A stretch of 64,000 bases of DNA from assembly GCA_036501485.1 (NCBI GenBank), contig DASYAG010000093.1, positions 1 through 64,000 on the forward strand, in the 5' to 3' direction. The notes beneath the pieces are model-generated. The model worked only from the letters and a program-made list of their open reading frames with translations, was not told where the DNA came from and searched no databases. Positions 43,840 through 52,947 of the stretch are shown piece by piece. Source of the stretch: PALSA-607 sp036501485. GTDB lineage: Bacteria > Actinomycetota > Actinomycetes > Acidothermales > Acidothermaceae. Both the position numbers and the translations under genes were made by a program. How positions within the stretch are numbered: the stretch's first letter is position 1; each line of letters starts with the position of its first letter.

Positions 43840-46800
43840 GTGACCAGCGGCGACCAGGATCGGCACGCCAGTCGCCAGGCCAGGCTTGCTCGACTCGGCT
43901 TCACCGATGCGGCGCGCGCCGAACTCCTCGCAGCAAGGGCCGAACTCGGGTTCGGGCTGCTGACCGAGATTGCGGCAAGCGCCGATCCCGATCTCGCGCT
44001 GGAATCCGTCGTCCATCTCGTCGAGGCCACCCAGACGTCGGTCGCCCTCGACGCTCAACACAACGCCCTTGCCTTGCACAACGCGCTGCAGACCGACGTC
44101 GATTTCCGGCATCGGTTGTTCGCCGTGCTCGGCTCGAGCGCCGCCCTCGGCGACCATTTGGCGACGCATCCGGTCGACTGGACCGAATTGGCCGACCCGG
44201 GCGTTGACGACAGCCGACCGAGCTGGCTCGGCCTTCGCACGACATTGACCGCCGCGGTCGCAGGCAAGAGCGGCCCGATCGCGGAGGCGGCCTTGCGGTC
44301 GACGTATCGCCGGTTGCTGCTGCGCCTGGCCGCCCGAGACCTTGGCGGCAAGGCCACCGTCGACGACGTTGCGGCTGAGCTCGCGGACCTCGCCGCTGCG
44401 ACCCTCGACGCCGCGCTCGTGGTCGCCCAAGCCGAACTGCTGCCCGATGCCGCGCCGTGCCGCCTCGCGGTCATCGGCATGGGCAAGTGCGGGGGCCGCG
44501 AGCTCAACTACATCAGCGACGTCGATGTGGTGTTCGTCGCCGAACCCGCCGTTATCGAGGGGGCGGACGTCGATGAAGTGGCGGCTCTGCGCACGGCGAC
44601 TCACCTCGCCTCCGGGGTCATCCGCGTCTGTGCGTCGATCTGGGAGGTCGACGCCGCATTGCGGCCCGAGGGCAAGATGGGTCCACTCGTTCGCACGTTG
44701 GCGAGCCACGTCGCGTACTACCAACGCTGGGCGAAAACCTGGGAATTCCAGGCTCTGCTGAAGGCACGACCAGTCGCGGGTGATCTCGAGTTGGGTCACG
44801 CATACATCGATGCGGTGCGGCCGATGGTGTGGAGCGCCGCGGGTCGCGAGCACTTCGTCGAAGACGTCCAGGCAATGCGTCGCAGAGTCGAAGCGAGCCT
44901 GCCGGCGGCAGAAGCAGAACGTGAGATCAAGCTCGGCCCGGGCGGCCTGCGCGACGTTGAGTTCGCGGTGCAGTTGTTGCAACTCGTGCACGGCCGGGCG
45001 GACGACCAGCTGCGCAGCGTCACAACGCAGAACGCGCTGGCTGACCTTGCCGCCGGTGGATACGTCGGCCGCCAAGACGCCGCGTTGCTCGCCGAGGCAT
45101 ATCGGTTCTTACGCATCCTGGAGAACCGGCTTCAGCTGCACAGACTTCGACGCACTCACGTGTTGCCGCTGGCTGCCGCAGACATTCGTCGGCTCGGGCG
45201 CAGCATGGGATTTCGGCAAGATCCGGCCGGCGAGCTGCACGCCGAGCATGCTCGACATGCCCGCGAAGTGCGGCGGCTGCACGAAAAACTGTTCTATCGG
45301 CCGCTTCTTGCTGCGGTCGCGCGGCTTCCAGGAGACGAAGCGCACCTTTCTCTCGATGCTGCGGCAGCACGACTCGAGGCGTTGGGCTACACCGATCCCG
45401 AGAACGCACTGCGTCACCTCGAGGCGTTGACGAGCGGCGTCAGTCGTCGAGCCGCGATCCAACGCACGTTGCTGCCGGTCATGCTCAGCTGGTTCGCAGA
45501 TGCCCCAGACCCCGACGGCGGGTTGCTCGCGTTTCGCCAGGTGTCGGATTCGCTCGGCGACACGCACTGGTACCTGCGATTGCTGCGCGATGAGGGTGCA
45601 GCGGCACAGCACCTGGCGCTGATTTTGGCGAGCAGTCGCTACGCCGCCGACTTGTTCATGCGGGCCCCTGAATCGGTGGCAATGATGGCCGACACCGGCG
45701 ATGGCCCGCATCAGTTGCGGCCTCGTGCCGCGGCTGATCTGCGTGCTGAGTTGATGGCGGCGGTACGTCGCTACGACGACGCGGGCGAGGCGGCGTCAAC
45801 AGCACGCGGCTTGCGGCGCCGCGAACTACTGCGAGTCGCGTGTGCCGACCTGCTCGGCCTGCTCGACACCACCGAGGTAGGAGAGGCGCTGTCGGACGTC
45901 ACCTCCGCCACGCTCGACGCCGTGCTCGACGCGGTTCTGCGCCAGGTGCGATCGGATCGCGCCGCTCGTGGCGAGCCAGGCGCGCTGCCCATGAGGATTG
46001 CCATCATTGGGATGGGCCGCCTTGGCGGCGGCGAGCAGGGTTATGGCAGCGACGCCGATGTGTTGTTCGTGCACGAACCATTGCCGGGTGCTGATGAGGC
46101 GCAGGCCGCTGCCGTCGCCCACCTTGTCGCGAACGAACTGCGCCGGCTGCTCGCCGTCCCGGCCCCTGAACCGCCCGTCGACGTAGATGCTGATCTGCGT
46201 CCCGAAGGACGGCAGGGCCCCCTGACGCGCAGCCTGGGCTCCTACGTCGCGTATTACGCGCGCTGGTCGAAGGTCTGGGAGAGCCAGGCGCTGCTGCGCG
46301 CTTCACCCGTCGCCGGCGATGCCGACCTCGGTGCGCGGTTCATCGAGGCGATCACCCCGCTGCGGTGGCCGGCTGAGGGGTTGGCGCCCGCTGACGTGCG
46401 AGAGGTCCGGCGGATCAAGGCTCGGGTGGAGAAGGAACGCCTGCCGCGCGGCGCCGACCCGACCCTGAACACGAAGCTTGGCAGGGGTGGGCTCAGCGAC
46501 GTGGAATGGACCGTTCAGTTACTCCAGCTGCGGTTCGCAGGCCAGTTCGAAGGGCTGCGGACGACCTCGACGCTGCTCGCGCTGGATGCGGCCCTCGACG
46601 GTGGTCTCGTCGACGAGTTGGACGCCGAGACGCTCGCGTCTGCGTGGCGCCTTGCGACGAAGGTGCGCAACGCGCTCGTCCTCGCGCGTGGGAAACCGAC
46701 CGACTCGATACCTACCGACTTCAGGGATGTCGTCCGGATCGCTCGTATGGTTGGCTACTCTCCGTCCCAATCCGGTGACTTCTTGGATGTGTACCGTCGT

Positions 46801-46848
46801 GTGACCCGGCGATCCCGGGCCGTCGTCGACAAGGTGTTCTACGCGTGA
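43840..46848 (+). CDS. glnE: Bifunctional glutamine synthetase adenylyltransferase/adenylyl-removing enzyme
   Basis: A 1002-residue enzyme controlling glutamine synthetase by adding AMP to a Tyr or removing it. Two nucleotidyltransferase domains are clear: the N-terminal removase (VIGMGKCGGRELNYISDVDVVFV, about residue 210) and the C-terminal transferase (IIGMGRLGGGEQGYGSDADVLFV, about residue 725), each with the paired metal Asp. A helical regulatory region separates them. Its target is GlnA1, which has the acceptor Tyr, encoded on the far side of the inserted island. The MFS gene begins within its stop (GTGA). Confidence 0.95.
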   Translation: MTSGDQDRHASRQARLARLGFTDAARAELLAARAELGFGLLTEIAASADPDLALESVVHLVEATQTSVALDAQHNALALHNALQTDVDFRHRLFAVLGSSAALGDHLATHPVDWTELADPGVDDSRPSWLGLRTTLTAAVAGKSGPIAEAALRSTYRRLLLRLAARDLGGKATVDDVAAELADLAAATLDAALVVAQAELLPDAAPCRLAVIGMGKCGGRELNYISDVDVVFVAEPAVIEGADVDEVAALRTATHLASGVIRVCASIWEVDAALRPEGKMGPLVRTLASHVAYYQRWAKTWEFQALLKARPVAGDLELGHAYIDAVRPMVWSAAGREHFVEDVQAMRRRVEASLPAAEAEREIKLGPGGLRDVEFAVQLLQLVHGRADDQLRSVTTQNALADLAAGGYVGRQDAALLAEAYRFLRILENRLQLHRLRRTHVLPLAAADIRRLGRSMGFRQDPAGELHAEHARHAREVRRLHEKLFYRPLLAAVARLPGDEAHLSLDAAAARLEALGYTDPENALRHLEALTSGVSRRAAIQRTLLPVMLSWFADAPDPDGGLLAFRQVSDSLGDTHWYLRLLRDEGAAAQHLALILASSRYAADLFMRAPESVAMMADTGDGPHQLRPRAAADLRAELMAAVRRYDDAGEAASTARGLRRRELLRVACADLLGLLDTTEVGEALSDVTSATLDAVLDAVLRQVRSDRAARGEPGALPMRIAIIGMGRLGGGEQGYGSDADVLFVHEPLPGADEAQAAAVAHLVANELRRLLAVPAPEPPVDVDADLRPEGRQGPLTRSLGSYVAYYARWSKVWESQALLRASPVAGDADLGARFIEAITPLRWPAEGLAPADVREVRRIKARVEKERLPRGADPTLNTKLGRGGLSDVEWTVQLLQLRFAGQFEGLRTTSTLLALDAALDGGLVDELDAETLASAWRLATKVRNALVLARGKPTDSIPTDFRDVVRIARMVGYSPSQSGDFLDVYRRVTRRSRAVVDKVFYA

Positions 46849-48140
46849 CTGATGTCTTAGGGGACCGAAGTCGAGGGTCCGTCTCGTCTCCGACTGCGCT
46901 TGCTATGGCGAATCGCGAGTTCCGCGGCATCGCCGTGGCGCAGGTCACCAGCGAATGTGGCGACCAGATTGCCGCGATCGCGCTCTCGTATCTCGTCTAC
47001 ACCCGCTCGAACAGCCCGTTCCTGGCCGCGTCGACGTATGCGGTCACTTACGTGCCGTGGGTCTTCGGCAGCATCTTGCTGGCGCCGCTTGTCGACCGGC
47101 TCGCGCGCCGAGCAGTCATGGTGGTCTGTGACCTCGGCCGCGCGGTGACGATCGGGCTGCTGGCGTTGGCTACCAGGGTGCACCACATGCCGATCCCGGT
47201 CCTGATCGCGCTGGTCTTGGTCTCGAGCTGCTTCTCTGCGCCTTATTCGGCGGCCCGCGCGGCGATCCTGCCGGACATCTTCGAGATCGGCCCGGCGTAT
47301 GTCGGCGCTGTCGCGATCAGCCGGATCCTGCAACAGATCGACTCGGTGTTCGGCTTCGCGTTGGGCGGCCTCATCGTGGCCGCGGTGTCGCCGTCTGGCG
47401 CACTGGCGATCGACTCGGGCACCTTCGCCGTGTCGTGTCTTGTCACGCTCGCCTTGGTACGAGAACGGCCCGCCGTCCTCGTTGACGGCCGGGTGAACGT
47501 GCGGTCGCTATTCGTCGACATCATGCCCAACATCAGGTTGGTTCTTCGGAGCAGAACCCGCCGGGCGATGTTGCTGCTCTCTGCCGCCGCCCTGCTCTTT
47601 CTCATCGCGCCCGAGGGGCTCGCTGTCGCTTACGCCCGAGAACACGGTCACGGCGCGGTGGCGGCCGGTTTGCTGACGGCGTCGCAGCCGCTGGGGATTG
47701 CGGTCGGAGCGTGGCTGTTCATCAAGTACGTGCCAGCTCGACGGCAAGGGCAGCTGCTGTTGCCGTTGGCGGGCACCGGCGCGGCCGTGCTGACCCTGAC
47801 CGCGCTGGTTCCGCCGATCTGGCTGGCCTGCGTGATCTGGGGCCTGGCCGGGGTGATGCAGTGCTTCCTGGTGACCACCATCGCGGCTTACAACGTCGGG
47901 ACCGAGCGGACGCTGCGGGGCCGCGCGAACGGGATCGCGAGCGCGACAATCGCGGTAAGTCAGGGTCTTGGCTTCTTGATCTGGGGTGCGGTCGGGGAGT
48001 GGCGCGGCGCTGCGGCTGGTGTCGCGTGGGCCGGGGTGGCCGGCCTGCTGATCATGTCCTTGGTCCGCTTCAGCTGGCCGTATGAAGACATTGAGGTGGC
48101 GTGGGACAACCTCGATGCGGCTCAGCGCAGCGCCAGCTGA
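46845..48140 (+). CDS. Major facilitator superfamily transporter
   Basis: A 431-residue inner-membrane protein with about 12 hydrophobic helices. The N-terminal FRGIAVAQVTSECGDQIAAIALSYLVYTRSNSPFLAASTYAVTYVPWVFGSILLAPLVDRLARRAVMVVCDLGR is typical of MFS_3/drug-exporter-like proteins. Substrate unknown. GTG 46845 overlaps the glnE stop, so it is translationally coupled to glnE. The gene end is duplicated downstream. Confidence 0.85.
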   Translation: MTDVLGDRSRGSVSSPTALAMANREFRGIAVAQVTSECGDQIAAIALSYLVYTRSNSPFLAASTYAVTYVPWVFGSILLAPLVDRLARRAVMVVCDLGRAVTIGLLALATRVHHMPIPVLIALVLVSSCFSAPYSAARAAILPDIFEIGPAYVGAVAISRILQQIDSVFGFALGGLIVAAVSPSGALAIDSGTFAVSCLVTLALVRERPAVLVDGRVNVRSLFVDIMPNIRLVLRSRTRRAMLLLSAAALLFLIAPEGLAVAYAREHGHGAVAAGLLTASQPLGIAVGAWLFIKYVPARRQGQLLLPLAGTGAAVLTLTALVPPIWLACVIWGLAGVMQCFLVTTIAAYNVGTERTLRGRANGIASATIAVSQGLGFLIWGAVGEWRGAAAGVAWAGVAGLLIMSLVRFSWPYEDIEVAWDNLDAAQRSAS

Positions 48141-48164
48141 CCGATGTAGCGCAGCGCCAGCTGA
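48124..48164. repeat. Duplicated end of MFS gene
   Basis: AGCGCAGCGCCAGCTGA, the last codons and stop of the MFS gene (48124-48140), is repeated exactly at 48148-48164, directly before the stop of the opposing PAP2 gene. The period is 24 bp. Confidence 0.88.
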
Positions 48165-49049
48165 TTACGACGCGGGCGCTTTCGGGTGTCGGTGGATGTG
48201 GTCGGGGATGTCTTCGGCGCCGGCGCTATACACGTGGCGCCCAGTGAGCAGCCACTGGATCAGGTAACCACCCAGCAGCGCGACGACGCCGCCGACCGCG
48301 TCGAGGGTGTAGTGATTCGCCGTCCCGATGATCACGAAGAAGGTGACGACGGGGTACAGCAAGCCGAGCGCGCGAATCCACCACCGGCCACTGAGCATGA
48401 ACAAGGTGATGCCAGCCCACAGCGACCAGCCGATGTGCAGCGACGGCATGGCCGCGAATTGGTTGGAGACCTTGGAGACGCTGTTGGACCCCCACGAACC
48501 CCACGTGTGGTACTTCACGACGGTGTCGATGAAGCCGTGGTTCGGCAGCAGGCGCGGCGGTGCGAGTGGATAGAACCAGAACCCGAGGGCGGCCAACGCG
48601 TTCGTCCCGTACAGCACGGTGCGTGCAGAGCGGTAGTTCATCGGCCGCTTGACGTAGACCCACACCAGCACGCTCAGCACGATCACGAAATGCATCAGCG
48701 CGTAGTAGTAGTCGGCGATGTTGGCGAGGTAGTGCCAGCCGCCCAACGCGACGTGGTCGAACCAGCGGTTCACGCTGAGTTCGAAGTTCAGCCCGAGGTC
48801 TTTTTCGGTGCGGAGAATCTGGCGGCCGTGCAACAACGCGATGCGTTCATGCGTCGGGACTGCGTCGCGGATCTGCGAGTAGACGATGTAGCTGAGCGCG
48901 ATGAACGCGATCTCTTGCCACAGCTTCGGCCGGAGCTGACGCCGCATCCGCGCGGGCAAGAGCGGCAAAATCCGGCCCGGACGACGGGGAGATGGCGCGT
49001 CCGAGTCATGGCGCGCGTCAGTCGTCTCAACCGTCCCCACAGTGCTCAT
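48165..49049 (-). CDS. PAP2-superfamily membrane phosphatase/phosphotransferase
   Basis: A 294-residue inner-membrane protein with about six helices. FAAMPSLHIGWSLWAG and NHYTLDAVGGVVALLGG are the second and third motifs of the PAP2/AUR1-like family (catalytic His residues). Such enzymes remove or transfer phosphate from lipid phosphates. ATG 49049 is the domain-based start. The reading frame remains open upstream through a histidine-kinase remnant to 49487, which automatic annotation could wrongly fuse to it. Confidence 0.85.
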   Translation of the reverse strand: MSTVGTVETTDARHDSDAPSPRRPGRILPLLPARMRRQLRPKLWQEIAFIALSYIVYSQIRDAVPTHERIALLHGRQILRTEKDLGLNFELSVNRWFDHVALGGWHYLANIADYYYALMHFVIVLSVLVWVYVKRPMNYRSARTVLYGTNALAALGFWFYPLAPPRLLPNHGFIDTVVKYHTWGSWGSNSVSKVSNQFAAMPSLHIGWSLWAGITLFMLSGRWWIRALGLLYPVVTFFVIIGTANHYTLDAVGGVVALLGGYLIQWLLTGRHVYSAGAEDIPDHIHRHPKAPAS

Positions 49050-49129
49050 CTTGTCAGATAGGGGCGACGTTCCCCTTTCGTTAACCTGTGTCGAACCCGC
49101 GTCGGCTCGAGAGCCCGCTGTACCGCCAA

Positions 49130-49487
49130 TGATCAGTTCGGGCTCGATCGCCTCGAGTTCGACCGCTCCGCGTAACCGTGAAGCGAAGGCGGCGACCGTC
49201 GCGCCGGCGTCGTACCGGGCGCGGTTGAAACGGCGGTCGACCACCTGCTGGAGTCGCTTGTGCAAGGGGTTGAACAGCACGACGGCAACAAGGTGCGACC
49301 GGAGAGGACAACCCGAGCAGTCTGGTCGACGTCGTGACGGTCGCCAGATATGCGCCGACGACGATCGGCTGACGAGCGCATACGAGAGTGTGCGGCTGAC
49401 CAGGCGATTGATCTTGTAGAAGCGATACCGCGTGATCGCGAGCCCCATGGAGATCGGCACTGCGCCGTGACCCTCCGGGTGCGTCAC
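49130..49487 (-). pseudogene. Frameshifted remnant of a sensor histidine kinase
   Basis: Three consecutive blocks match the membrane-to-cytoplasm junction of NarL-type sensor kinases but lie in two frames. SMGLAITRYRFYKINRLVSRTLSYALV (about 49448-49371) is in one frame. VGAYLATVTTSTRLLGLSSPVA (49359-49294) is in another. VAVVLFNPLHKRLQQVVDRRFNRARYDAG and TVAAFASRLRGAVELEAI (49289-about 49140) return to the first. No HisKA or ATPase domain follows; the frame runs into the PAP2 start. It is thus a decayed fragment next to the MazG gene end, marking the island edge. A pair of sequencing errors could also explain the double shift, but not the missing catalytic domains. Confidence 0.75.
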
Positions 49488-49488
49488 G

Positions 49489-50847
49489 TTACCTGCGTCG
49501 GTGCGCCTGAGCGAGCGGTCGTACTGGAGCAGGCGGCGTTTTCGAGTACGTCAGCGCGTGCTGATCGAGATCGGCGACCACGTATCCACTACCCCGATTT
49601 TGGGATAGTTGCTGCATGACAACGAACCCCTGACTAATGGCCCGTCGCCAGGCCCACGGCGGGTAGACGGCGACTTCGAGGTCCTCGAATACGGTCGTGA
49701 CGATCTCGAGGGTGTTGGTGTCCACGCTCAGTTCTGTGAGGAAGCCACCTCGGGCGATCGACCGCTTCGCTAGGAGGGCGGCGATACCCTCTTCGGCAAA
49801 TACGGCCCTGGCTCCGTCCTCATTCTCGTCGACCGCCTCATCGCTCCTCCGCTTCAGCCGGAGGAGGCCACGGCATGTTGCGGACCAACCCAGGACGGCG
49901 AGAAAGCCGAGGTGGATTGCGTCGTGGAAACGGTAGGCATCCGAGTTCGGCGAGTTGTCTGTGAGCTGGTCCCCAAGCTGCTTACCTACGGCGAATCCTT
50001 GGTATCGCTTCTTCCCGCGCGCGGTGGACGCGAGTTCGTTGGGGCCTTGGGGAAATGCATTCGGCGACGCCTCAACGAGAAGCATCTTTGCTCGCTTCGG
50101 GTCAGCGGCTGCAGTTCGGACCGGCTGAAAGCGGATCACGACTCGACGCGGGAATCTCTCCGTGTCGGGATACTCGGCATCCAGCGACGGCGAATCCGCA
50201 GGAAGCTCAGAATTCGTCTTGGTCGGGTCGTACCGTCTGACCCGCACCAAATTCTCGGCGGCGACATCTTCCATGGGCAAGTCGCAATGGCTGGCGGTGA
50301 CCGATAGGTACCACAGAAGGTCTCCCAACTCGGTGCGAATGAAGCCGCGATCGCGTGTCGTTGGTTCTCGATCGGTGTAGTACTTTTTCTGAGCGTTTAG
50401 CAGGTTTCCGGCCTCCCCGATGAGGCCCAACAGTGGCACAGTGATTGCCATGACGTCCCGGTTGTCTATCTCTTCGTCGGTCTGCACCGCGCTCTGCTGA
50501 TATTGAGCAAAGCTGAGGGAGCCGGTCGGGGCTGGTGTGACTCCCGTATTTCCCCTTGCGGCTGCCCGCTCGCGTGTCTTCACGAGATTCGCCCTTGCGA
50601 TCTCGGAGAGTTTAAGGTCGTGTCTTCTCGCAACCGCGCACAGATACCAGAGGACATCGCCGAGCTCTTGTCGCATCAGCGTCGTCGCGGCGCTCAGGTC
50701 GAGTGAACTCCGAAGGTATTGCTTCTGCGCATTGAGCAGGTCACCTACGTGCGCGCCGAGACCTAGGAGCGAAACGAGAGGGTCGTCGCCTCCGGGGTCC
50801 AGTGCATCGGTCTGGGACGCAGCGACCTGATACGTGTCGAGTTTCAA
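49489..50847 (-). CDS. Tandem MazG-like protein with MazG_C-like C-terminal domain
   Basis: A 452-residue protein. Two MazG-type helical modules lie at about residues 5-95 and 113-205 (LLGLGAHVGDLLNAQKQYL…QELGDVLWYL and LLGLIGEAGNLLNAQKKYY…TELGDLLWYL). MazG proteins hydrolyse nucleoside triphosphates using ExxE…ExxD. Here the first motif is H33xxD36 in module one and E145xxN148 in module two, while ELGD is intact in both. Residues about 235-400 (RRVVIRFQPV…AYRFHDAIHLGFLAVLGWSA) look like the MazG_C domain linked to base-hypermodification loci. TTG 50847 is chosen because GGAGG precedes it. The gene follows the three-gene operon after about 180 bp. Confidence 0.8.
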   Translation of the reverse strand: MKLDTYQVAASQTDALDPGGDDPLVSLLGLGAHVGDLLNAQKQYLRSSLDLSAATTLMRQELGDVLWYLCAVARRHDLKLSEIARANLVKTRERAAARGNTGVTPAPTGSLSFAQYQQSAVQTDEEIDNRDVMAITVPLLGLIGEAGNLLNAQKKYYTDREPTTRDRGFIRTELGDLLWYLSVTASHCDLPMEDVAAENLVRVRRYDPTKTNSELPADSPSLDAEYPDTERFPRRVVIRFQPVRTAAADPKRAKMLLVEASPNAFPQGPNELASTARGKKRYQGFAVGKQLGDQLTDNSPNSDAYRFHDAIHLGFLAVLGWSATCRGLLRLKRRSDEAVDENEDGARAVFAEEGIAALLAKRSIARGGFLTELSVDTNTLEIVTTVFEDLEVAVYPPWAWRRAISQGFVVMQQLSQNRGSGYVVADLDQHALTYSKTPPAPVRPLAQAHRRR

Positions 50848-51031
50848 CGTCCCTCCAGATCTGGCGGCGGGCCGCCGCTTCGTCGAATGCGCATGCACTG
50901 AACAGCGATATCGGTGAGCTCACACAAAGATCTCAACCCTCGTCCGGACTAGCAATGGCATCGCTCGCTGCGATGAGGCTGACTCTCGCCGGGCCGGTTC
51001 GCACCAGCGCGGACCGACGCTCCCGCGCAAG

Positions 51032-52117
51032 CTAGAAGAGCGTCACGGCGGGCCCGAGATTTGATCTAGGCGCAGCGTTCGAGAGTGACGCCTGAGCCCT
51101 TTCGTTCAGACCCCAGTGCGGAGGAAACCACGCGGTCATGGGAAGACCGATCGGCCTGTAGGTCTGCTTGATTCGGGCCCCTGCCGCGAATACCGACAAC
51201 TCCGGGTGCGCGACCCGTGTGTACTTGTCGACTTCACAAAAGAGGTTTTGTGCGTCGATTAGTTGGAGCGGACGTCCCCACAGGTCGTGCCACGGAAGGC
51301 TCCGCGCGGCAAACTCGTGCTCCTGTCTGTCTACGACCCAGCGGATCAAGTCGGCCGGGTTGAGGTCAGCATTAGCTGAGAAGCATTTCCGTATCCCTCG
51401 TGCCGCGCCCGGACCTGCGACGACGAATGTGTTCTCGTCGTGGCCCAGTTCTTCGGCGTAGTTCAGGTCGGTCGCGTACTGATAGGCCAAGAAAGGACCG
51501 ACGCTGTCCCAGTCTGCGAGGAGCTCGTAAACCTCGCCGAGACTGCTCGCGTCCGCGATCCGTTCCGGCAGTCCATGTCGAATCATGTCGCGAAGCATTT
51601 CGAGGTGCCGGTGATACTTAGGCCCTGCCCGAGTCATGGGCGGCGGCATGATGTACGCAGCCGAATAGACCGGCCGATGGGCAGCCAGATTTCGGAGTGC
51701 AGTCTCGAGCCTAGGTCCAAAGACTTCGTTCGCGTCGATGTCCTCGCACTGCTGCTGCAGCCAATTCCAGGTGTCAATTCGGTTGAAGATCTTGAACAGC
51801 ATCGTCCGGGCAAAGACGTCTCGCCAGGGCCGGTCGCAGTCGTACATCACGTCCGTCAGCAGGAACTGACTCACTCGGTCACTTGCTCGGTAAGCGTTCG
51901 TAAAACGATGCCGGTCGATCACCTCGTCGTCGACGCCTGGGACCGGTTCATCGTGTTCGAGACCGATCCCGAGGCGACGTCGGTAGCGAACTTGGCGGGC
52001 TGCTGCGAACCGCCAGTAGATGTCGAAGCCACTCGACGGCACTGGATGTTTGGACCCATTTGACGTGGTCTTCGGCGACGAGACTGGCTTGTCGTACCTG
52101 CCAGGACGGTCGCTCAT
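51032..52117 (-). CDS. DNA-base hypermodification-type protein (5-hmdU DNA kinase helical / alphaGPT-like)
   Basis: A 361-residue helical protein. The blocks YWRFAAARQVRYRRRLG (34-50), RFTNAYRASDRVSQFLL (71-87), LFKIFNRIDTWNWL (107-120), GPFLAYQYATDLNYA (207-221) and VVAGPGAARGIRKCF (232-246) match the family covering 5-hydroxymethyl-dU DNA kinases (helical domain) and alpha-glutamyl/putrescinyl-thymine pyrophosphorylases. The GPGA-RG piece recalls the HhH-GPD glycosylase fold. Phage members install hypermodified thymines. This cellular one, next to TIR and MazG genes, more likely recognises or processes such bases (inference). No separate P-loop kinase domain is present. It overlaps the SLOG gene by ATGA. 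Confidence 0.78.
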   Translation of the reverse strand: MSDRPGRYDKPVSSPKTTSNGSKHPVPSSGFDIYWRFAAARQVRYRRRLGIGLEHDEPVPGVDDEVIDRHRFTNAYRASDRVSQFLLTDVMYDCDRPWRDVFARTMLFKIFNRIDTWNWLQQQCEDIDANEVFGPRLETALRNLAAHRPVYSAAYIMPPPMTRAGPKYHRHLEMLRDMIRHGLPERIADASSLGEVYELLADWDSVGPFLAYQYATDLNYAEELGHDENTFVVAGPGAARGIRKCFSANADLNPADLIRWVVDRQEHEFAARSLPWHDLWGRPLQLIDAQNLFCEVDKYTRVAHPELSVFAAGARIKQTYRPIGLPMTAWFPPHWGLNERAQASLSNAAPRSNLGPAVTLF

Positions 52118-52947
52118 ACGGTTGGTCGACTCATAGAGAGGCCGAGCACCGTGAGCGACGCAATGTCTCCGGGACGATGGGTCACTGCGAGGTAGCGCCG
52201 CTGCGGGTCAGTTAGCCCATTGCTTGTCGGCTGCTCACTCGCGGCTTGAGTGATTTCGTTGAGAACATCGGCGAATATGGCGTCGCCAGCCGGCAGGTCG
52301 GGCGGCCCGTCGTCGAACGCCAGACCGAGCGCCTTTGCGACAGCCGCGGCAGCCCCACCGAACCCACCAGCCACGAAGAGAGGCTGTGCTCGCCGGAGAC
52401 TTAAGAGCGCTTCCTCGAGAACACCGGGCACGCGGCTTGTTGTTGCAGCCAGTTGTCCGCCCACAATCACCCGCGCACCGCTGTGTTCGGCCAGATAGCG
52501 CCGGAGGGAGCTGTAGGCGATCTGGTCGGCCAGGGGATCGCTGGCGGCCGGAACCGAACGATTGTTCTGATCGATTTCGTCGCCGTCAGCGTCCAGACAT
52601 ACAAGCCTTGCGGCGAGGCCGAACTGTCGACGAAGGTCGGCGAGCTCAGCGACCTCGAACTTACGATGTTCGGGTTCTGCGAGGCACAGCGTCATTACCT
52701 CCCGTCCGGCTGCGAACCGCGCTGCTTCGTCGAGCAGGGTGGAGCTGAAGCCCGGATCAGGTCGGAGTCTCCCGCCGTAGATGATCGCCCCGCCGGCGAG
52801 TATGACTGCTCGGGCTAGTTCGGCCACGACGAGGTCGCAGTGTTCGCGCGTCAGCCCGAGTCGCCCAAGGTCCGCGCTCTCCGAGACCGAAAACGCGACC
52901 GTTACGCCGCGCAGCGCATCAGCTGGCACAACGACCGGATCGGTCAT
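52114..52947 (-). CDS. SLOG-like Rossmannoid protein
   Basis: A 277-residue cytoplasmic protein. The N-terminal GVTVAFSVSESADLGRLGLTREHCD and VVAELARAVILAGGAIIYGGRLRPDPGFSSTLLDEA resemble SLOG-superfamily domains, which bind nucleotide-derived ligands. The C-terminal HSGARVIVGGQLAA and FVAGGFGGAAAAVAKALGLAF is a second Rossmann-like glycine-rich unit. SLOG domains act as receptors for TIR-made cyclic ADP-ribose molecules in Thoeris ThsA; here the SLOG protein is free-standing beside a TIR gene. ATG 52947 overlaps the TIR stop by ATGA. A longer upstream frame is a shadow of the TIR gene. Confidence 0.72.
   Translation of the reverse strand: MTDPVVVPADALRGVTVAFSVSESADLGRLGLTREHCDLVVAELARAVILAGGAIIYGGRLRPDPGFSSTLLDEAARFAAGREVMTLCLAEPEHRKFEVAELADLRRQFGLAARLVCLDADGDEIDQNNRSVPAASDPLADQIAYSSLRRYLAEHSGARVIVGGQLAATTSRVPGVLEEALLSLRRAQPLFVAGGFGGAAAAVAKALGLAFDDGPPDLPAGDAIFADVLNEITQAASEQPTSNGLTDPQRRYLAVTHRPGDIASLTVLGLSMSRPTV

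Noticed and set aside
48165..49487. A 440-residue fusion of kinase-like N-terminus and PAP2
   Set aside because: The upstream part is a frameshifted kinase remnant with no catalytic domain; PAP2 is complete from ATG 49049.
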